Below the pieces are notes generated by a model. That model worked only from the letters and a program-made list of their open reading frames with translations, was not told the DNA's origin and searched no databases. The translations under genes and the position numbers were made by a program. This document shows positions 43,599 to 52,800 of a DNA stretch of 56,738 nucleotides, piece by piece; the first letter of the stretch is position 1, and each line of letters opens with the position of its first letter. The DNA comes from CAZPHU01 sp964419255 (GTDB lineage: Bacteria > Fibrobacterota > Chitinivibrionia > Chitinivibrionales > CAYFVL01). The stretch spans positions 1-56,738 of the forward strand of contig CAYQOU010000024.1 of assembly GCA_964419255.1 (NCBI GenBank), written 5' to 3'.

Positions 43599-45278
43599 TT
43601 ATATACTCAGTTTCTGTACTTTTTTAGAGCCTGTGGACAGGCTGAATATAACGCGGGTTACAATCAGTGCCGTAAAAAGAGATACTATGATGCCGATTAT
43701 CAGAGTAACCGCAAACCCTCTGATCGGCCCCGTACCGACCCACAGCAGTATAAAGGCAGTTATCAGAGTCGTGATATTTGCATCCATGACGGTAACAAAT
43801 GCTCGGTCATAGCCCGACTCGATAGCACTTCGTACCGTTTTGCCGATGTCAAGCTCCTCTCGGATACGCTCAAAAATAATCACGTTTGCATCCACCGCCA
43901 TACCGATGATCAGTACGATACCGGCGATACCCGGCAGCGTCAGCGTGGCATTGATACTGGTCATAAGCGCCATGAGGAAGATCAGATTCAGAAGAAGAGC
44001 TATATCCGCAATCAAGCCGGCACCCTTGTAGTAAAATGCCATGAAAAGAATCACGATACCAAACCCTACAATACAGGCATACAGCCCTTTCATGATCGAG
44101 TCCTGACCCAGGCTAGGTCCGACAGTTCGTTCTTCAATGATGTTAACGGGGGCGGGGAGTGCACCGGCACGAAGAATGATTGCCAGATTGTTGGCTTCAT
44201 CCAGGGTGAAATCTCCTGTTATCTGAGCCTGCCCGCCGGGTATCTTCTGACGGATTTGAGGAGCCGAGTACACCGTGTTATCAAGAACGATGGCCAAAAA
44301 CTTGTTGACATTTGCACCGGTAACCCGTGAGAACCTGCGTGCTCCCTCCCGATTTAGTTCCAGATTGACGATCGCCTGGCCTGCCTCCATACCCCCCTGG
44401 GATATGGTGGCCCGGGCATCGGCGACGATGTCACCCCGAAGCTCGGCGCGACTTTTGACAAAATATAGTGGCCGGTGTATCGTGCCGTTTAAGGTCTGTG
44501 TCTCGTGTCCCCACAGAAATTCGCTTCCGCCAAAGCCTGCCCGCTCCAGAGCCAGCTGTACATCATCGCGGGCCAAGATCTGGTTGACCTTTTCTCTGTT
44601 TCTTTCGGCAACCCCGACCTGCTGTCCCACACTTACCAAATATTCAGAAAAGCTGCCCGGCATGATATCGGGTTGATCGGCTGCCACGGCGGTATCGGCG
44701 GTGTCCTGTTCCGTCTCGGTGCCTTCAAACAGCCCCCGCACCCCATCCTCTTGCTCTTGCTGCTCCGCGGCAGTATCTGCTTCGGAAGTATCGCCCGGCG
44801 TTCTTCTCTGCATCGCATTGTCTACTACCCGAATGGCTCTCTGAAGCTCCTCGGGTTCACGAAGCAGTTGAAACTCCAGCTGAGCCGTGGAGCCGATAAC
44901 CTGTTTGGCAGCATCCCTATCGCTGAGACCGGGAAGCTCTACGATAAGGCGATCGTCTCCCTGCATCTGAATGGTCGGCTCTGCGACACCAAGAGCATTA
45001 ATACGGTTCTCGATAACTGCATATGCCCGATCCTGCACATCACCCGCAGCTTCATCCTTAATTTTCGACCGGTCAATCTCCAACACCAGACGCATCCCAC
45101 CTTGCAAATCCAGTCCCAGGTTAATCACTCTACTAAGTAATTCCGGATTATCCTGCAAGGTCGCACTGCGTTCGGCGGGCGATTTGGAGTAGAAAATGAA
45201 AGAGGGGTATAGATACCAGACTGCAAGTGCAGTGGTCACGATAATGACCACTAACCAAATAGGAGTGTTTTTCTTCAT
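43599..45278 (-). CDS. secD: Protein translocase subunit SecD
   Basis: 559 residues. Features: an N-terminal helix (about 8-28), the P1 head with GLDLQGGMRLVLEID, VIENRINALGVAEPTIQMQGDDRLIVELPG, then GQAQITGDFTLDEANNLAIILRAGALPAP, and C-terminal helices with GMAVDANVIIFERIREEL and DANITTLITAFIL. An acidic, low-complexity insertion rich in Glu, Asp, Thr and Ala (about 175-225, EQQEQEDGVRGLFEGTETEQ) lies in the periplasmic part and is longer than in common homologs. A GAGAGG site precedes the ATG. The gene is cotranscribed with secF. Confidence 0.97.
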   Translation of the reverse strand: MKKNTPIWLVVIIVTTALAVWYLYPSFIFYSKSPAERSATLQDNPELLSRVINLGLDLQGGMRLVLEIDRSKIKDEAAGDVQDRAYAVIENRINALGVAEPTIQMQGDDRLIVELPGLSDRDAAKQVIGSTAQLEFQLLREPEELQRAIRVVDNAMQRRTPGDTSEADTAAEQQEQEDGVRGLFEGTETEQDTADTAVAADQPDIMPGSFSEYLVSVGQQVGVAERNREKVNQILARDDVQLALERAGFGGSEFLWGHETQTLNGTIHRPLYFVKSRAELRGDIVADARATISQGGMEAGQAIVNLELNREGARRFSRVTGANVNKFLAIVLDNTVYSAPQIRQKIPGGQAQITGDFTLDEANNLAIILRAGALPAPVNIIEERTVGPSLGQDSIMKGLYACIVGFGIVILFMAFYYKGAGLIADIALLLNLIFLMALMTSINATLTLPGIAGIVLIIGMAVDANVIIFERIREELDIGKTVRSAIESGYDRAFVTVMDANITTLITAFILLWVGTGPIRGFAVTLIIGIIVSLFTALIVTRVIFSLSTGSKKVQKLSI

Positions 45279-45324
45279 GCCCTCTCAACAATCCTTTCCA
45301 TGTGTTTCTCAAAAAAACATGTTT

Positions 45325-45714
45325 CTAAGTTGTATGATTGTTTACTGTAAAATACGATTTAACCTGCTCGACAATGTCTTTTGGATTCTGCGGCTTTGTC
45401 AGATACAGATCGCAGCCAACCCGCTGACCCTCCCGATAATCGTCTTCCTGACTCAACGCGGTAAACAGGATCACAATGATTTCTTTTGTCTCGGGATTGG
45501 ATTTTATCCATTCACAAACCTCAAAGCCCATTTTGCCGCACAGGATAATGTCCAGTATGACAAGATCCGGACGCTCAGCATGTATCTGACTGATTGCCTG
45601 ATTTCCGGTAACCGCCTCGCAAACCTCGAAGCCTTCCAGCTCAAGGAAAAGGCGCAGGATCTTACGAATGCCGGCCTCATCATCAACAAGCAGTACTTTT
45701 AACGGTTTCTGCAT
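45325..45714 (-). CDS. Stand-alone response regulator receiver
   Basis: 129 residues of one receiver: Asp11-Asp12, acceptor Asp55 in LVILDIILCGKMGFEVC, Thr85 in ILFTALSQE and Lys107 in YLTKPQN. No output domain. Unlike the receivers at 2658 and 29334 it has the usual KP after the Lys and is not a close paralog. It is upstream of secD on the same strand with 46 bases between, and downstream of a STAS gene, so it could act in a partner-switch pathway with it. Confidence 0.93.
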   Translation of the reverse strand: MQKPLKVLLVDDEAGIRKILRLFLELEGFEVCEAVTGNQAISQIHAERPDLVILDIILCGKMGFEVCEWIKSNPETKEIIVILFTALSQEDDYREGQRVGCDLYLTKPQNPKDIVEQVKSYFTVNNHTT

Positions 45715-45745
45715 GAGCCTTTTTCTCTTGGTTGGGATCCCCGAG

Positions 45746-45772
45746 ATTATATCGACAGAACAAACGAGTCAA
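45746..45772 (-). promoter_or_regulatory. Candidate sigma-70 promoter for the receiver gene
   Basis: On the minus strand TTGACT and a perfect TATAAT are separated by 15 bases, a little shorter than ideal, about 35 bases before the receiver ATG. Confidence 0.45.
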
Positions 45773-45893
45773 AAAGATACATTGTTTGGCTCATCTATTG
45801 CAACTATAACTTTTCGCAATATTAGAAGAAAAAGCCCGGGCGGTTAGGTTACTTTATGCGGTAGGAAATTCGGCTTAAGGGTACACCTTATTG

Positions 45894-46397
45894 TTAGTTA
45901 TGGTTCTCAGACCGGGATTCCTCTTCCAGATAATTAACGACATTGCGAAACATTTGCCTGTTTTTTTCGTTTATTGACATGAGATACCTGTGTGCCTTAA
46001 GCATGATCGGTGCCACTTTCTCGCGACAACACTCCTCATGCGGCACCTCGTGCATACAATCGTTTATGGAAGGCGCCTCGGTAATCATATCAAAAATCCG
46101 GTCGAAACCGAGATTCGTCAGGATCTCGGTAATAAACGGATTAGTGGAAATGATTGTTACCCGGGTGTGAAGCCGTGAAAGTGAATGCTCCTGAATGCGG
46201 GCAAGAAGTCCAAGGTTTGTGCTGTCTATGTACTCGGTCTCTCTCATGTCGATGATAAAGGAATGTATCGATGAATCGGTAAAAACCTGGCGGAGAAAGG
46301 TGTCAAATTCTTGACTTATCGTGTAATTAATATTGCCGACAGGCTTGATCACGCAGATCTTTTCGAATATCGTAAAGAGAAACTTTCCCTCTTTCAT
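45894..46397 (-). CDS. STAS-domain protein (anti-sigma-factor-antagonist type)
   Basis: 167 residues. Residues 5-115 form a STAS domain: ICVIKPVGNINYTISQEFDTFLRQV, then HSFIIDMRETEYIDSTNLGLLARI, where Ser59 occupies the usual phosphoserine site after Asp58. A C-terminal tail of about 50 residues includes HEECCREKVAP with two Cys and a final helix. STAS antagonists switch partners between anti-sigma kinases and phosphatases. No RsbW-type kinase is seen here. GGGGAGG lies six bases before the ATG. The gene is upstream of the lone receiver on the same strand. Confidence 0.87.
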   Translation of the reverse strand: MKEGKFLFTIFEKICVIKPVGNINYTISQEFDTFLRQVFTDSSIHSFIIDMRETEYIDSTNLGLLARIQEHSLSRLHTRVTIISTNPFITEILTNLGFDRIFDMITEAPSINDCMHEVPHEECCREKVAPIMLKAHRYLMSINEKNRQMFRNVVNYLEEESRSENHN

Positions 46398-46814
46398 GCA
46401 GGCCTCCCCGCTGATTTAAAACAGAATTGGATGAGAGAAAGGTTGAAATGCATACCTTCGCTTTTTCGTGGTGCAATGACTGGAAGGTCCTCCGGCATCT
46501 CGTAATATGTGCCGCGCAAATTTGATGCCCGGACACAGGTGAGATGTGCGATGAGCGTCCTCATCCGGTTGCCGTAAGATTCTACTTTTCTAAAAGCGCG
46601 TTTTGCTCCTAATATTTTGCCTGGTACGTCTTCTATCGGCTTTGCTTTTCTATGGTTTCGAGCAACCGAGGGGCGAGTGACCAAAAAACCAACCGCGATT
46701 AATATAACATTTACCAAACTTTTTTGATAGCCGACAAAAAAAATACGCCATCCAGCTACTTAAATTGGTCGGGAATGTGATTTCCGGCAGATACAAGCCC
46801 TCATAAATCGTCGT
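46398..46814. other. Intergenic region with dispersed repeat
   Basis: 417 bases without a gene. Positions 46628-46690 repeat the sequence at 28811-28873 (GTCTTCTATC, then CGAGCAACCGAGGGGCGAGT and an A-run). No clear terminator or promoter. Confidence 0.5.
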
Positions 46815-48224
46815 TTATCTGAGCATCGATTCCACTCTGTGCAAAAGAGAATCCTGAAAAGATTGTTTCTCCTGACTCAATCCCATGTACCGTTTGTTGC
46901 GTGCAGAATCAAACCATCCGACCTCACCAAGCTCCTCTTCCATCTGCCATTTCTCAAAGAAATCGATGAGCTGTATGTCATTGAACCGGTATCCGCTTCT
47001 GGCATGTATCTGCCGGGCCAGAAAATACATCTCATCAAAAGTAAAGCTACGCAACAGCTGTCGGCGCATGTGATCGGAGAATGCAAAAAAGTTGTGATAG
47101 TTCCCGATAATAAACCCGTATTGCTCGTCATAGCGTGGAAAACCGCTCTTCTGTCTCTCCACCTTCTTTGTTTTTTTTATGAGACTTTCGGTGTAAGGTT
47201 CAAAGCCAACAATACCCCTTGCCCGTGCGGTGTGATACCAACGGTCCGAATTATCGCTTAAAGCGTTGAAATATATATTAATACGTGGGTCCTCGAATCG
47301 ATGGCCGTGTTTTGCGTAGATGTAGTGACGCAAAAAGAAAAGTTCATGTGGGTTAAGAGCCTGAATAAACTGCTCAACCATCATAGGAGATGATTCGTAG
47401 CGTTCGTATCGCCGGATAATCTCCTGAAACCGTCCGTGTGAAGGTGAAGATACGTCGAATTGAGCGGCGTGGTCGGCAATGTCAGGCCTGCGAGTAAGCC
47501 AGGATGGGCCCATTCGCAAGATCAACTCGGAATCATCCGGTTGAGGAAGAATCGTTGCACTTACCCTGTCAGGGTAGATAGAATATCGGCCCGACGGCTT
47601 AATCCATTTTAACCAGTACCCGTTGGGCTTATCCGCTGCAGATTCGAGAGGTACAGTGTCTTTTGCATCTGAATCGTTTCTGTCGGCCCAGCTGACACTC
47701 AGCGCTACCGTATCACCTGTGAGCGTGGGAAATGCCCCATCTTTCAACAGAAAGCGCCAGATATAGTCAGGCAAATCGGAATTGTGTGGTAACTCCTTCT
47801 GAATTGGGCCACTATATGCTATGCTTATGGTGAACGGGTTTCCGCTGCCGGTGAGATTCCAGTTTATCGTATCGGGTGTAGAATCAGCTTGTTCCGGGGT
47901 AATAAGATAGGCATTTCCGATAGAGATGCTGAATCGTTCGAATCGGGCTTTATTCGTATCGCCGGCCAGAGTATCGGCAATCGGAAATGCAAAACCCAGA
48001 TCGCTATCGGTTGCCTCTAGATAATACTTGCTAACGATCGAGTATTGCTGCTTTTCAAAATCAAGAACGACATGTAATGATTCCTTCGTACACCGCGCAT
48101 TTCCTTCCACAACAAACGGATTTCGAGCAAATAGCACCTCCGGTCCCGATGATGGAGTATAGTCGTCTGCTTTCAGCGAACCACACAGGAAAAGCATGCA
48201 GGTGATCAAAAAGCGGATGTTCAT
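46815..48224 (-). CDS. Exported protein with two YARHG domains
   Basis: 469 residues from the ATG at 48224, which follows GAGGAAAG; a longer frame to 48380 has no export signal. A signal peptide (about 4-17, ending LKADD) sends it out. The N-terminal 240 residues are beta-rich and resemble DUF4424-like domains. Two YARHG domains follow: LNPHELFFLRHYIYAKHGHRFEDP then YFNALSDNSDRWYH, and FTFDEMYFLARQIHARSGYRFNDI then DFFEKWQ. YARHG is an extracellular domain, mostly studied by sequence, thought to bind cell-wall or surface material. The C terminus follows the second domain closely. Monocistronic. Confidence 0.85.
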   Translation of the reverse strand: MNIRFLITCMLFLCGSLKADDYTPSSGPEVLFARNPFVVEGNARCTKESLHVVLDFEKQQYSIVSKYYLEATDSDLGFAFPIADTLAGDTNKARFERFSISIGNAYLITPEQADSTPDTINWNLTGSGNPFTISIAYSGPIQKELPHNSDLPDYIWRFLLKDGAFPTLTGDTVALSVSWADRNDSDAKDTVPLESAADKPNGYWLKWIKPSGRYSIYPDRVSATILPQPDDSELILRMGPSWLTRRPDIADHAAQFDVSSPSHGRFQEIIRRYERYESSPMMVEQFIQALNPHELFFLRHYIYAKHGHRFEDPRINIYFNALSDNSDRWYHTARARGIVGFEPYTESLIKKTKKVERQKSGFPRYDEQYGFIIGNYHNFFAFSDHMRRQLLRSFTFDEMYFLARQIHARSGYRFNDIQLIDFFEKWQMEEELGEVGWFDSARNKRYMGLSQEKQSFQDSLLHRVESMLR

Positions 48225-48452
48225 TTCTTTCCTCGGTTTATTTCGGTTTTGGCTGTGAGAGCTGCAATGGGGAGTCGGCATTGGTCTGGTAAGAAATATA
48301 ATAAAACAGTGTCTATCTGTTGTGTTCAGCTGCCCGTAATCTGATTTAGTCATTTTCAGGCAAAAAGCATGCAAAAACACGCAACCATGAATGAAAATAA
48401 TCGATCAGCGGCTGGACAATCTGACCTATCCATACATAATTTATGCATATGC

Positions 48453-48612
48453 CGGTAAACTGAGCGATTCTTTCGCGACGATTTGCCCAATCTACTGGGA
48501 TAGAGGGGTTCAACAATCTTTAAGGTGCGTGGGGAGAGTATTGCCCTGGATTGCTTCTAACCCTCGGATTTTAAAGGAGCAATTTACCACATTCAGAACC
48601 GCTCAATCAGGT
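48453..48612 (+). repeat. MITE-like intergenic repeat, copy 4
   Basis: About 160 bases ending 25 bases before the uvrC ATG. The left end is TAAACTGAGCGATTCTTTCG; the right end is ATTCAGAACCGCTCAATCAG. TGAGCGATT (48461) and AACCGCTCA (48597) are inverted copies differing at one base. With its flanks it fills the divergent interval 48225-48637, where no gene was seen. Confidence 0.7.
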
Positions 48613-48637
48613 GGGAGTCGATTGGTACGAGGATGAA

Positions 48638-50464
48638 ATGAAAAGTCTCGATAAAATAATAGAAACGGTAAACAGGTTCCCCCGGTGTCCCGGTGTCTAC
48701 CTGATGAAAGATGCCGAGAATACAATCCTCTATATCGGTAAGGCAATCGATCTGCGCAGCAGAGTGCGATCTTATTTTTTCGATTCCCATGATGATCGCA
48801 TACAAATACCGGTGATGCTGAGCAAACTGGATCACATAGACTGGATTGCTACCGGCAACGAAACCGAAGCGTTGATCCTGGAAGCCAATCTGATTCGTAC
48901 TCATAAGCCGCGCTATAATGTTGATCTCAAGGATGACAAACATTATCCCTATCTGAAAGTAACCGTTAACGAGCCTTTTCCCCGGCTTTTCGTGACCCGT
49001 CGGGTGTACAAAGACGGGGCGCGTTACTTTGGCCCATACACCGATGTCCGTGCGATGCGAAAGCTTATGGCGCTGGCAAAAAGGGTATTCAAGATTCGGG
49101 AGTGTCGCAAGCATCTGCCGCTTGCAAAACCGATCCGTCCCTGCATCAACTATTCCATCGGCCGATGCAGTGGCCCGTGTGGCCAGAAAATCTCAAGCGA
49201 GGAATATCAGCAGAATATTGCCACTCTTTTGGATTTTTTACGTGGAAAACGAAAGGAGGTAATAGATACGCTCGAGCGGCGGATGCTGCAGGCTTCCACC
49301 GAGCTTGCATTCGAAAAGGCAGCTCATATACGAGACCAGATTTCTCTTCTCAAGCAGAGCCCCGATTTGCAGCGGGTCGATCTCAGGGCGCCGGATATCA
49401 ATACCGACATCTTTGGATTTGCAGAAGCAGATCGGTATCTTTGCTTGTCGGTGCTTAGTTTCCGTCAGGGACTTCTTATGCATAAGAGACATTTCCTGTT
49501 TAAGCGACAGGCGTGGGAAATGAGCAAGGAGAATCCGGAGATGCTTATCATTCAATACTACGAAAAGAGCATCGATGAGCCGCCCGGGGAGATACTTCTC
49601 CCACAGTCGATCTCATGGAATACGGCACTTCTTGGGAGCTGGTTTGAGACGGCGATACACCATTCCGTGCAGATCAGTATTCCACAGAGGGGAAACAAGG
49701 TGCAGTTAATTGCCATGGCGGAGAAAAACGCACGGCTGTACGGAGCACAGAAAATCTCACCTGATGCAGAAGCCGATCTGCAGGATCTGCAGGATGCGCT
49801 GAAACTTCCCCGCCTGCCGGCAACTATCGAAGCCTTTGACATCTCCAACCTGGGCCAATCCTTTGCGGTTGCCGGAATGGTTCATTTTTCGGGTGGCAGA
49901 CCCGATAAATCACAGTATCGACGGTTCAAGATCAAAACCGTGTCGGGGCAAAACGATTTTGCCATGATGATGGAGGCGGTAACCCGGCGATTAACCAGGT
50001 TGCATAGTGAGGGGAAAGATTTTCCTGATCTGCTTCTTATAGATGGGGGAAAGGGGCAGCTTAGTGCAGCGATGGAGCCGTTGCGGCAATTTGATCAGCC
50101 TCCGATGATTGCATCGCTGGCCAAAAAAGAGGAACTGCTCTTCTCACCATATTCCCCGGAGCCGGTTCGATTACCTCAGAGCCATCCAGCCCGCAGGCTT
50201 GTCGAGCGTATCCGTGATGAGGTTCATCGGTGGTCGATTACATATCACCGGAGCCTGCGAGGTAAGCAGTTTAAAAAATCATCTCTGGAAAATCTGGAGG
50301 GGATCGGACGAAAAAAAGCCGACTTGCTGCTGAAACATTTCGGCTCCTACAGCCGATTGAAACAGGCTTCTGTGGAGGAGATCGCCAGGGTAAAAGGCTT
50401 TTCGGCTTCGGCTGCCGAAAAGCTGAAAAAACAACTGGACTCTCCACCGGCCGAGGGAAGGTGA
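48638..50464 (+). CDS. uvrC: Excinuclease ABC subunit C
   Basis: 608 residues from the ATG at 48638, chosen because GAGG lies eight bases before it and it matches the usual UvrC start; a GTG at 48611 is upstream. UvrC makes both incisions around a UvrB-bound lesion. Domains: GIY-YIG nuclease (CPGVYLMKDAENTILYIGKA, about 17-36), a four-Cys cluster fitting the UvrC [4Fe-4S] site (CRKHLPLAKPIRPC and CSGPC), a UVR motif (about 205-240), the RNase-H-like 3' or 5' nuclease region (EAFDISNLGQSFAVAGMVHF, LLIDGGKGQLSAA), and C-terminal HhH (LENLEGIGRKKADLLLKHFGS). dprA follows 70 bases later. Confidence 0.97.
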   Translation: MKSLDKIIETVNRFPRCPGVYLMKDAENTILYIGKAIDLRSRVRSYFFDSHDDRIQIPVMLSKLDHIDWIATGNETEALILEANLIRTHKPRYNVDLKDDKHYPYLKVTVNEPFPRLFVTRRVYKDGARYFGPYTDVRAMRKLMALAKRVFKIRECRKHLPLAKPIRPCINYSIGRCSGPCGQKISSEEYQQNIATLLDFLRGKRKEVIDTLERRMLQASTELAFEKAAHIRDQISLLKQSPDLQRVDLRAPDINTDIFGFAEADRYLCLSVLSFRQGLLMHKRHFLFKRQAWEMSKENPEMLIIQYYEKSIDEPPGEILLPQSISWNTALLGSWFETAIHHSVQISIPQRGNKVQLIAMAEKNARLYGAQKISPDAEADLQDLQDALKLPRLPATIEAFDISNLGQSFAVAGMVHFSGGRPDKSQYRRFKIKTVSGQNDFAMMMEAVTRRLTRLHSEGKDFPDLLLIDGGKGQLSAAMEPLRQFDQPPMIASLAKKEELLFSPYSPEPVRLPQSHPARRLVERIRDEVHRWSITYHRSLRGKQFKKSSLENLEGIGRKKADLLLKHFGSYSRLKQASVEEIARVKGFSASAAEKLKKQLDSPPAEGR

Positions 50465-50534
50465 GCAGCTTTGCATCTGCATTAATGTATTTTTGGAGCG
50501 AAAAGTTTCTCTCACCTGAGCCGGGGAAAACATA

Positions 50535-51626
50535 ATGCCCCTTCACTGGATCGCCCTAAATGCCGTTCGGGGTCTTGGTCCCGTTCGAATAAAGCATCTG
50601 CTGGAGATTTTCGGTACGCCTGAAAAGATATTTGATCAAAGCGCCACGGCGTTGAGTCGACAGGCCGGCATATCAGAGGCGATCGCGAGTCAAATCAAAA
50701 ACCAGGACCTGCTTCGAATAGCTGAGGATCAGCTTCGGCTTGCCCAAAAGCATGGGGTGGAGGTAATAACGCTCGATAACAAATTGTACCCCGGGCTTTT
50801 ACGAGAGATTTTCGCACCACCGCCCGTACTCTATGCCAAGGGACGGCTCGACTGCTTCGACTCACCATCGATCGCAGTGGTGGGAACCAGAAGGCCCAGC
50901 TCATATGGCTTTCAAGCCGCTGGACAATTAGTTACAGAGCTGGTTCGAATGCATATAACAATTGTCAGTGGTCTGGCCCTGGGTATAGATACATGTGCAC
51001 ATCAGAAATGTGTGGACAATGAGGCGCCGACCATAGCCGTATTGGGTTGCGGTATCGACAGAGTATATCCCTCGACGAATCGTGCACTTGCCGATAGAAT
51101 CGTGGAAAAGGGGGTAATCCTTTCCGAGTTTTCGCTTGGAACGGCCCCGGAAGCGTTTAATTTTCCGCGCCGTAACCGTATTATCAGCGGCTTGTCATCG
51201 GGAACTCTGGTAGTGGAGGCCGGGCAGAAAAGCGGTGCTCTGATCACCGCCGATTATGCCAATCAGCAGGGACGGGATGTTTACGTGGTGCCCGGCTCTA
51301 TCTTTTCCGAGCGAAGCGCGGGGACTCATGCGCTTTTGAAAAATGGTGCCATTCCGGTAAGAAGTGCTCAGGATATTGTCGAAAACATGACCACTTTGTC
51401 TCTTAAAAACCCTCCGGCAGGGTGTGCATTGTCTTCAAAGGTGGAGGAGCTGTTAAACGAATCCGAAACCGCTATTGTTCAAGAACTTACGGCAGATGGT
51501 GTTCGGTTGGACCAGCTAAGCGAGGCTACCGGAAAGAGTATCAACGCGCTGATGGATACCCTGTTGAATCTGGAGCTTCGCGGCTTTATCCGTCAACTTC
51601 CCGGGCAACTGTTTGTTCGTGCGTAG
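50535..51626 (+). CDS. dprA: DNA processing protein DprA/Smf
   Basis: 363 residues. An N-terminal SAM/HhH-like part (ALNAVRGLGPVRIKHLLEIFG), the Rossmann fold (SIAVVGTRRPSSYGFQAA, VSGLALGIDTCAHQ, TIAVLGCGIDRVYPSTN, LSEFSLGTAPEAFNFPRRNRII, VVEAGQKSGALITADYA), and a C-terminal winged helix (EELLNESETAIVQELTADGVRLDQLSEATG). DprA protects incoming ssDNA and loads RecA during natural transformation, and the family is kept in many non-transformable bacteria. It follows uvrC by 70 bases; repeat copy 5 begins 20 bases after its stop. Confidence 0.97.
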   Translation: MPLHWIALNAVRGLGPVRIKHLLEIFGTPEKIFDQSATALSRQAGISEAIASQIKNQDLLRIAEDQLRLAQKHGVEVITLDNKLYPGLLREIFAPPPVLYAKGRLDCFDSPSIAVVGTRRPSSYGFQAAGQLVTELVRMHITIVSGLALGIDTCAHQKCVDNEAPTIAVLGCGIDRVYPSTNRALADRIVEKGVILSEFSLGTAPEAFNFPRRNRIISGLSSGTLVVEAGQKSGALITADYANQQGRDVYVVPGSIFSERSAGTHALLKNGAIPVRSAQDIVENMTTLSLKNPPAGCALSSKVEELLNESETAIVQELTADGVRLDQLSEATGKSINALMDTLLNLELRGFIRQLPGQLFVRA

Positions 51627-51646
51627 AGGTTTGCAGAAGTTATAAA

Positions 51647-51743
51647 ACCTGAAGTGAGCGATTCTCTCGCGGCTAATAGCATAAGCCATAGAGGCATAAG
51701 GAGTTGCGCGATTTTTCCACTCAGAACAACTCAATTCAGGTGA
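51647..51743 (+). repeat. MITE-like intergenic repeat, copy 5
   Basis: 97 bases, the clearest copy: left end ACCTGAAGTGAGCGATTCTC, right end CAGAACAACTCAATTCAGGT. The terminal 12 bases (ACCTGAAGTGAG and CTCAATTCAGGT) are inverted repeats with one mismatch. It begins 20 bases past the dprA stop in the same direction. Confidence 0.78.
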
Positions 51744-51821
51744 CATTTTCATACAAGTCATTTATATTTCAGTCGGTTGGATTCTGGAAGCAATCAGAAG
51801 AAGCAATCAGAAACAGTTACT

Positions 51822-52109
51822 ATGAAGAAGAAAAAAATAGGTCGGTGGATCATTCTTGCATTGGGAATAGTCCTGTCAACGGTTCTGCTCACCGGCGATG
51901 ACGGTGTGATTAATTTGTATCGGCTCCAACGAAAGACAGAAACCATGGAAGATTCGCTTCAGGGCCTTCATCAGCGAATAGATTCCTTAAAGACTGAGAT
52001 ACAGAGACTTACAAACGACACTGCGTACATCGAGCGGCTGGCACGAGAAAAACTCGGGATGGCCAAAGAGGGTGAAAAAGTATACAAGTTTGTCCAGGAG
52101 AGTGACTAA
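51822..52109 (+). CDS. ftsB: Cell-division protein FtsB/DivIC-type
   Basis: 95 residues from the ATG at 51822; an earlier Met at 51777 would add 15 residues without a hydrophobic start. Layout: short basic cytoplasmic end (MKKKKIGRW), one helix (about 10-24), then a leucine-heptad coiled coil (LYRLQRKTETMEDSLQGLHQRIDSLKTEIQRL) and the typical DTAYIERLAREKLGMAKEGEKVY tail. FtsB bridges FtsL and FtsQ at the division septum. No strong ribosome site is visible. The stop is two bases before the DUF502 start, so it is coupled with the next gene. Confidence 0.88.
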   Translation: MKKKKIGRWIILALGIVLSTVLLTGDDGVINLYRLQRKTETMEDSLQGLHQRIDSLKTEIQRLTNDTAYIERLAREKLGMAKEGEKVYKFVQESD

Positions 52110-52111
52110 GC

Positions 52112-52795
52112 ATGAATAAACTGTTCCGCCATTTCAGAAGTAATATCATTACCGGCTTTCTTCTTCTTATTCCACTTGCTGCCACGGTATTTGTTATCCG
52201 ATGGCTTCTAACCACGGTGGACAACCTGATCAGCCAAAACTGGTTTCCGGGAGTCGGCGTACTAGTTGTTTTGATGGCAGCCTTTCTCACCGGCTTGCTG
52301 GCAAAAAACTATTTCGGTCGCATGCTCATAGAAACCGGAAATGCCTTTATCGGCAATATTCCACTACTCAATAAAATTTATCTGGGTGTTCAGCAGATTC
52401 TGGATGCGGTTGTGTCAACCAACAGGCGCCTGTTTGATCGTGCCGTTTTGGTGGAATATCCCAAAAAAGACTGTTATTGCATAGGCTTTGTAACCGCTGA
52501 TACACGCGGCGAAGTTCCGCGACTCATCCAGGAGGATGTGCTGAGCGTGTTTATACCCACTACGCCAAACCCTACCAGCGGCTTTCTCCTGTTTTTGAAG
52601 CGTGCAGATGTCATAGAGCTCGAGATGAGCGTGGAGACAGCCATTAAGACGGTAATGTCCGCCGGTATGGTCGATCCGGATTCTCTTCGGAAAACATCTC
52701 ACGTTTACACGATTCCGGACCCAAAGAAATGGAACTGGCTGAAGATTTTCTCGCGTGACCGTCGAAAAGACCTGACCATAGACCCCCGCGATTAG
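52112..52795 (+). CDS. DUF502 membrane protein
   Basis: 227 residues matching DUF502: two N-terminal helices (IITGFLLLIPLAATVFVIRW and GVLVVLMAAFLTGLLAKNYFG), then the conserved IPLLNKIYLGVQQILDAV, AVLVEYPKKDCYCIGFVTAD and SVFIPTTPNPTSGFLLFLKRADVIELEMSVETAIKTVMSAGM. The family is widespread and of unknown function; plant homologs (LAZ1-like/COV) affect vascular patterning. GGAG precedes the ATG. It follows ftsB by two bases and ends six bases before recO, so all three are one transcript. Confidence 0.9.
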   Translation: MNKLFRHFRSNIITGFLLLIPLAATVFVIRWLLTTVDNLISQNWFPGVGVLVVLMAAFLTGLLAKNYFGRMLIETGNAFIGNIPLLNKIYLGVQQILDAVVSTNRRLFDRAVLVEYPKKDCYCIGFVTADTRGEVPRLIQEDVLSVFIPTTPNPTSGFLLFLKRADVIELEMSVETAIKTVMSAGMVDPDSLRKTSHVYTIPDPKKWNWLKIFSRDRRKDLTIDPRD

Positions 52796-52800
52796 ACGCC

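Noticed and set aside
45894..46397. STAS gene as a transporter fragment (SulP C terminus)
   Set aside because: It has its own ribosome site and start, a full-length STAS domain and no membrane segments.
48391..48636. 81-codon frame upstream of uvrC
   Set aside because: It lies almost entirely inside repeat copy 4 and has no ribosome site.
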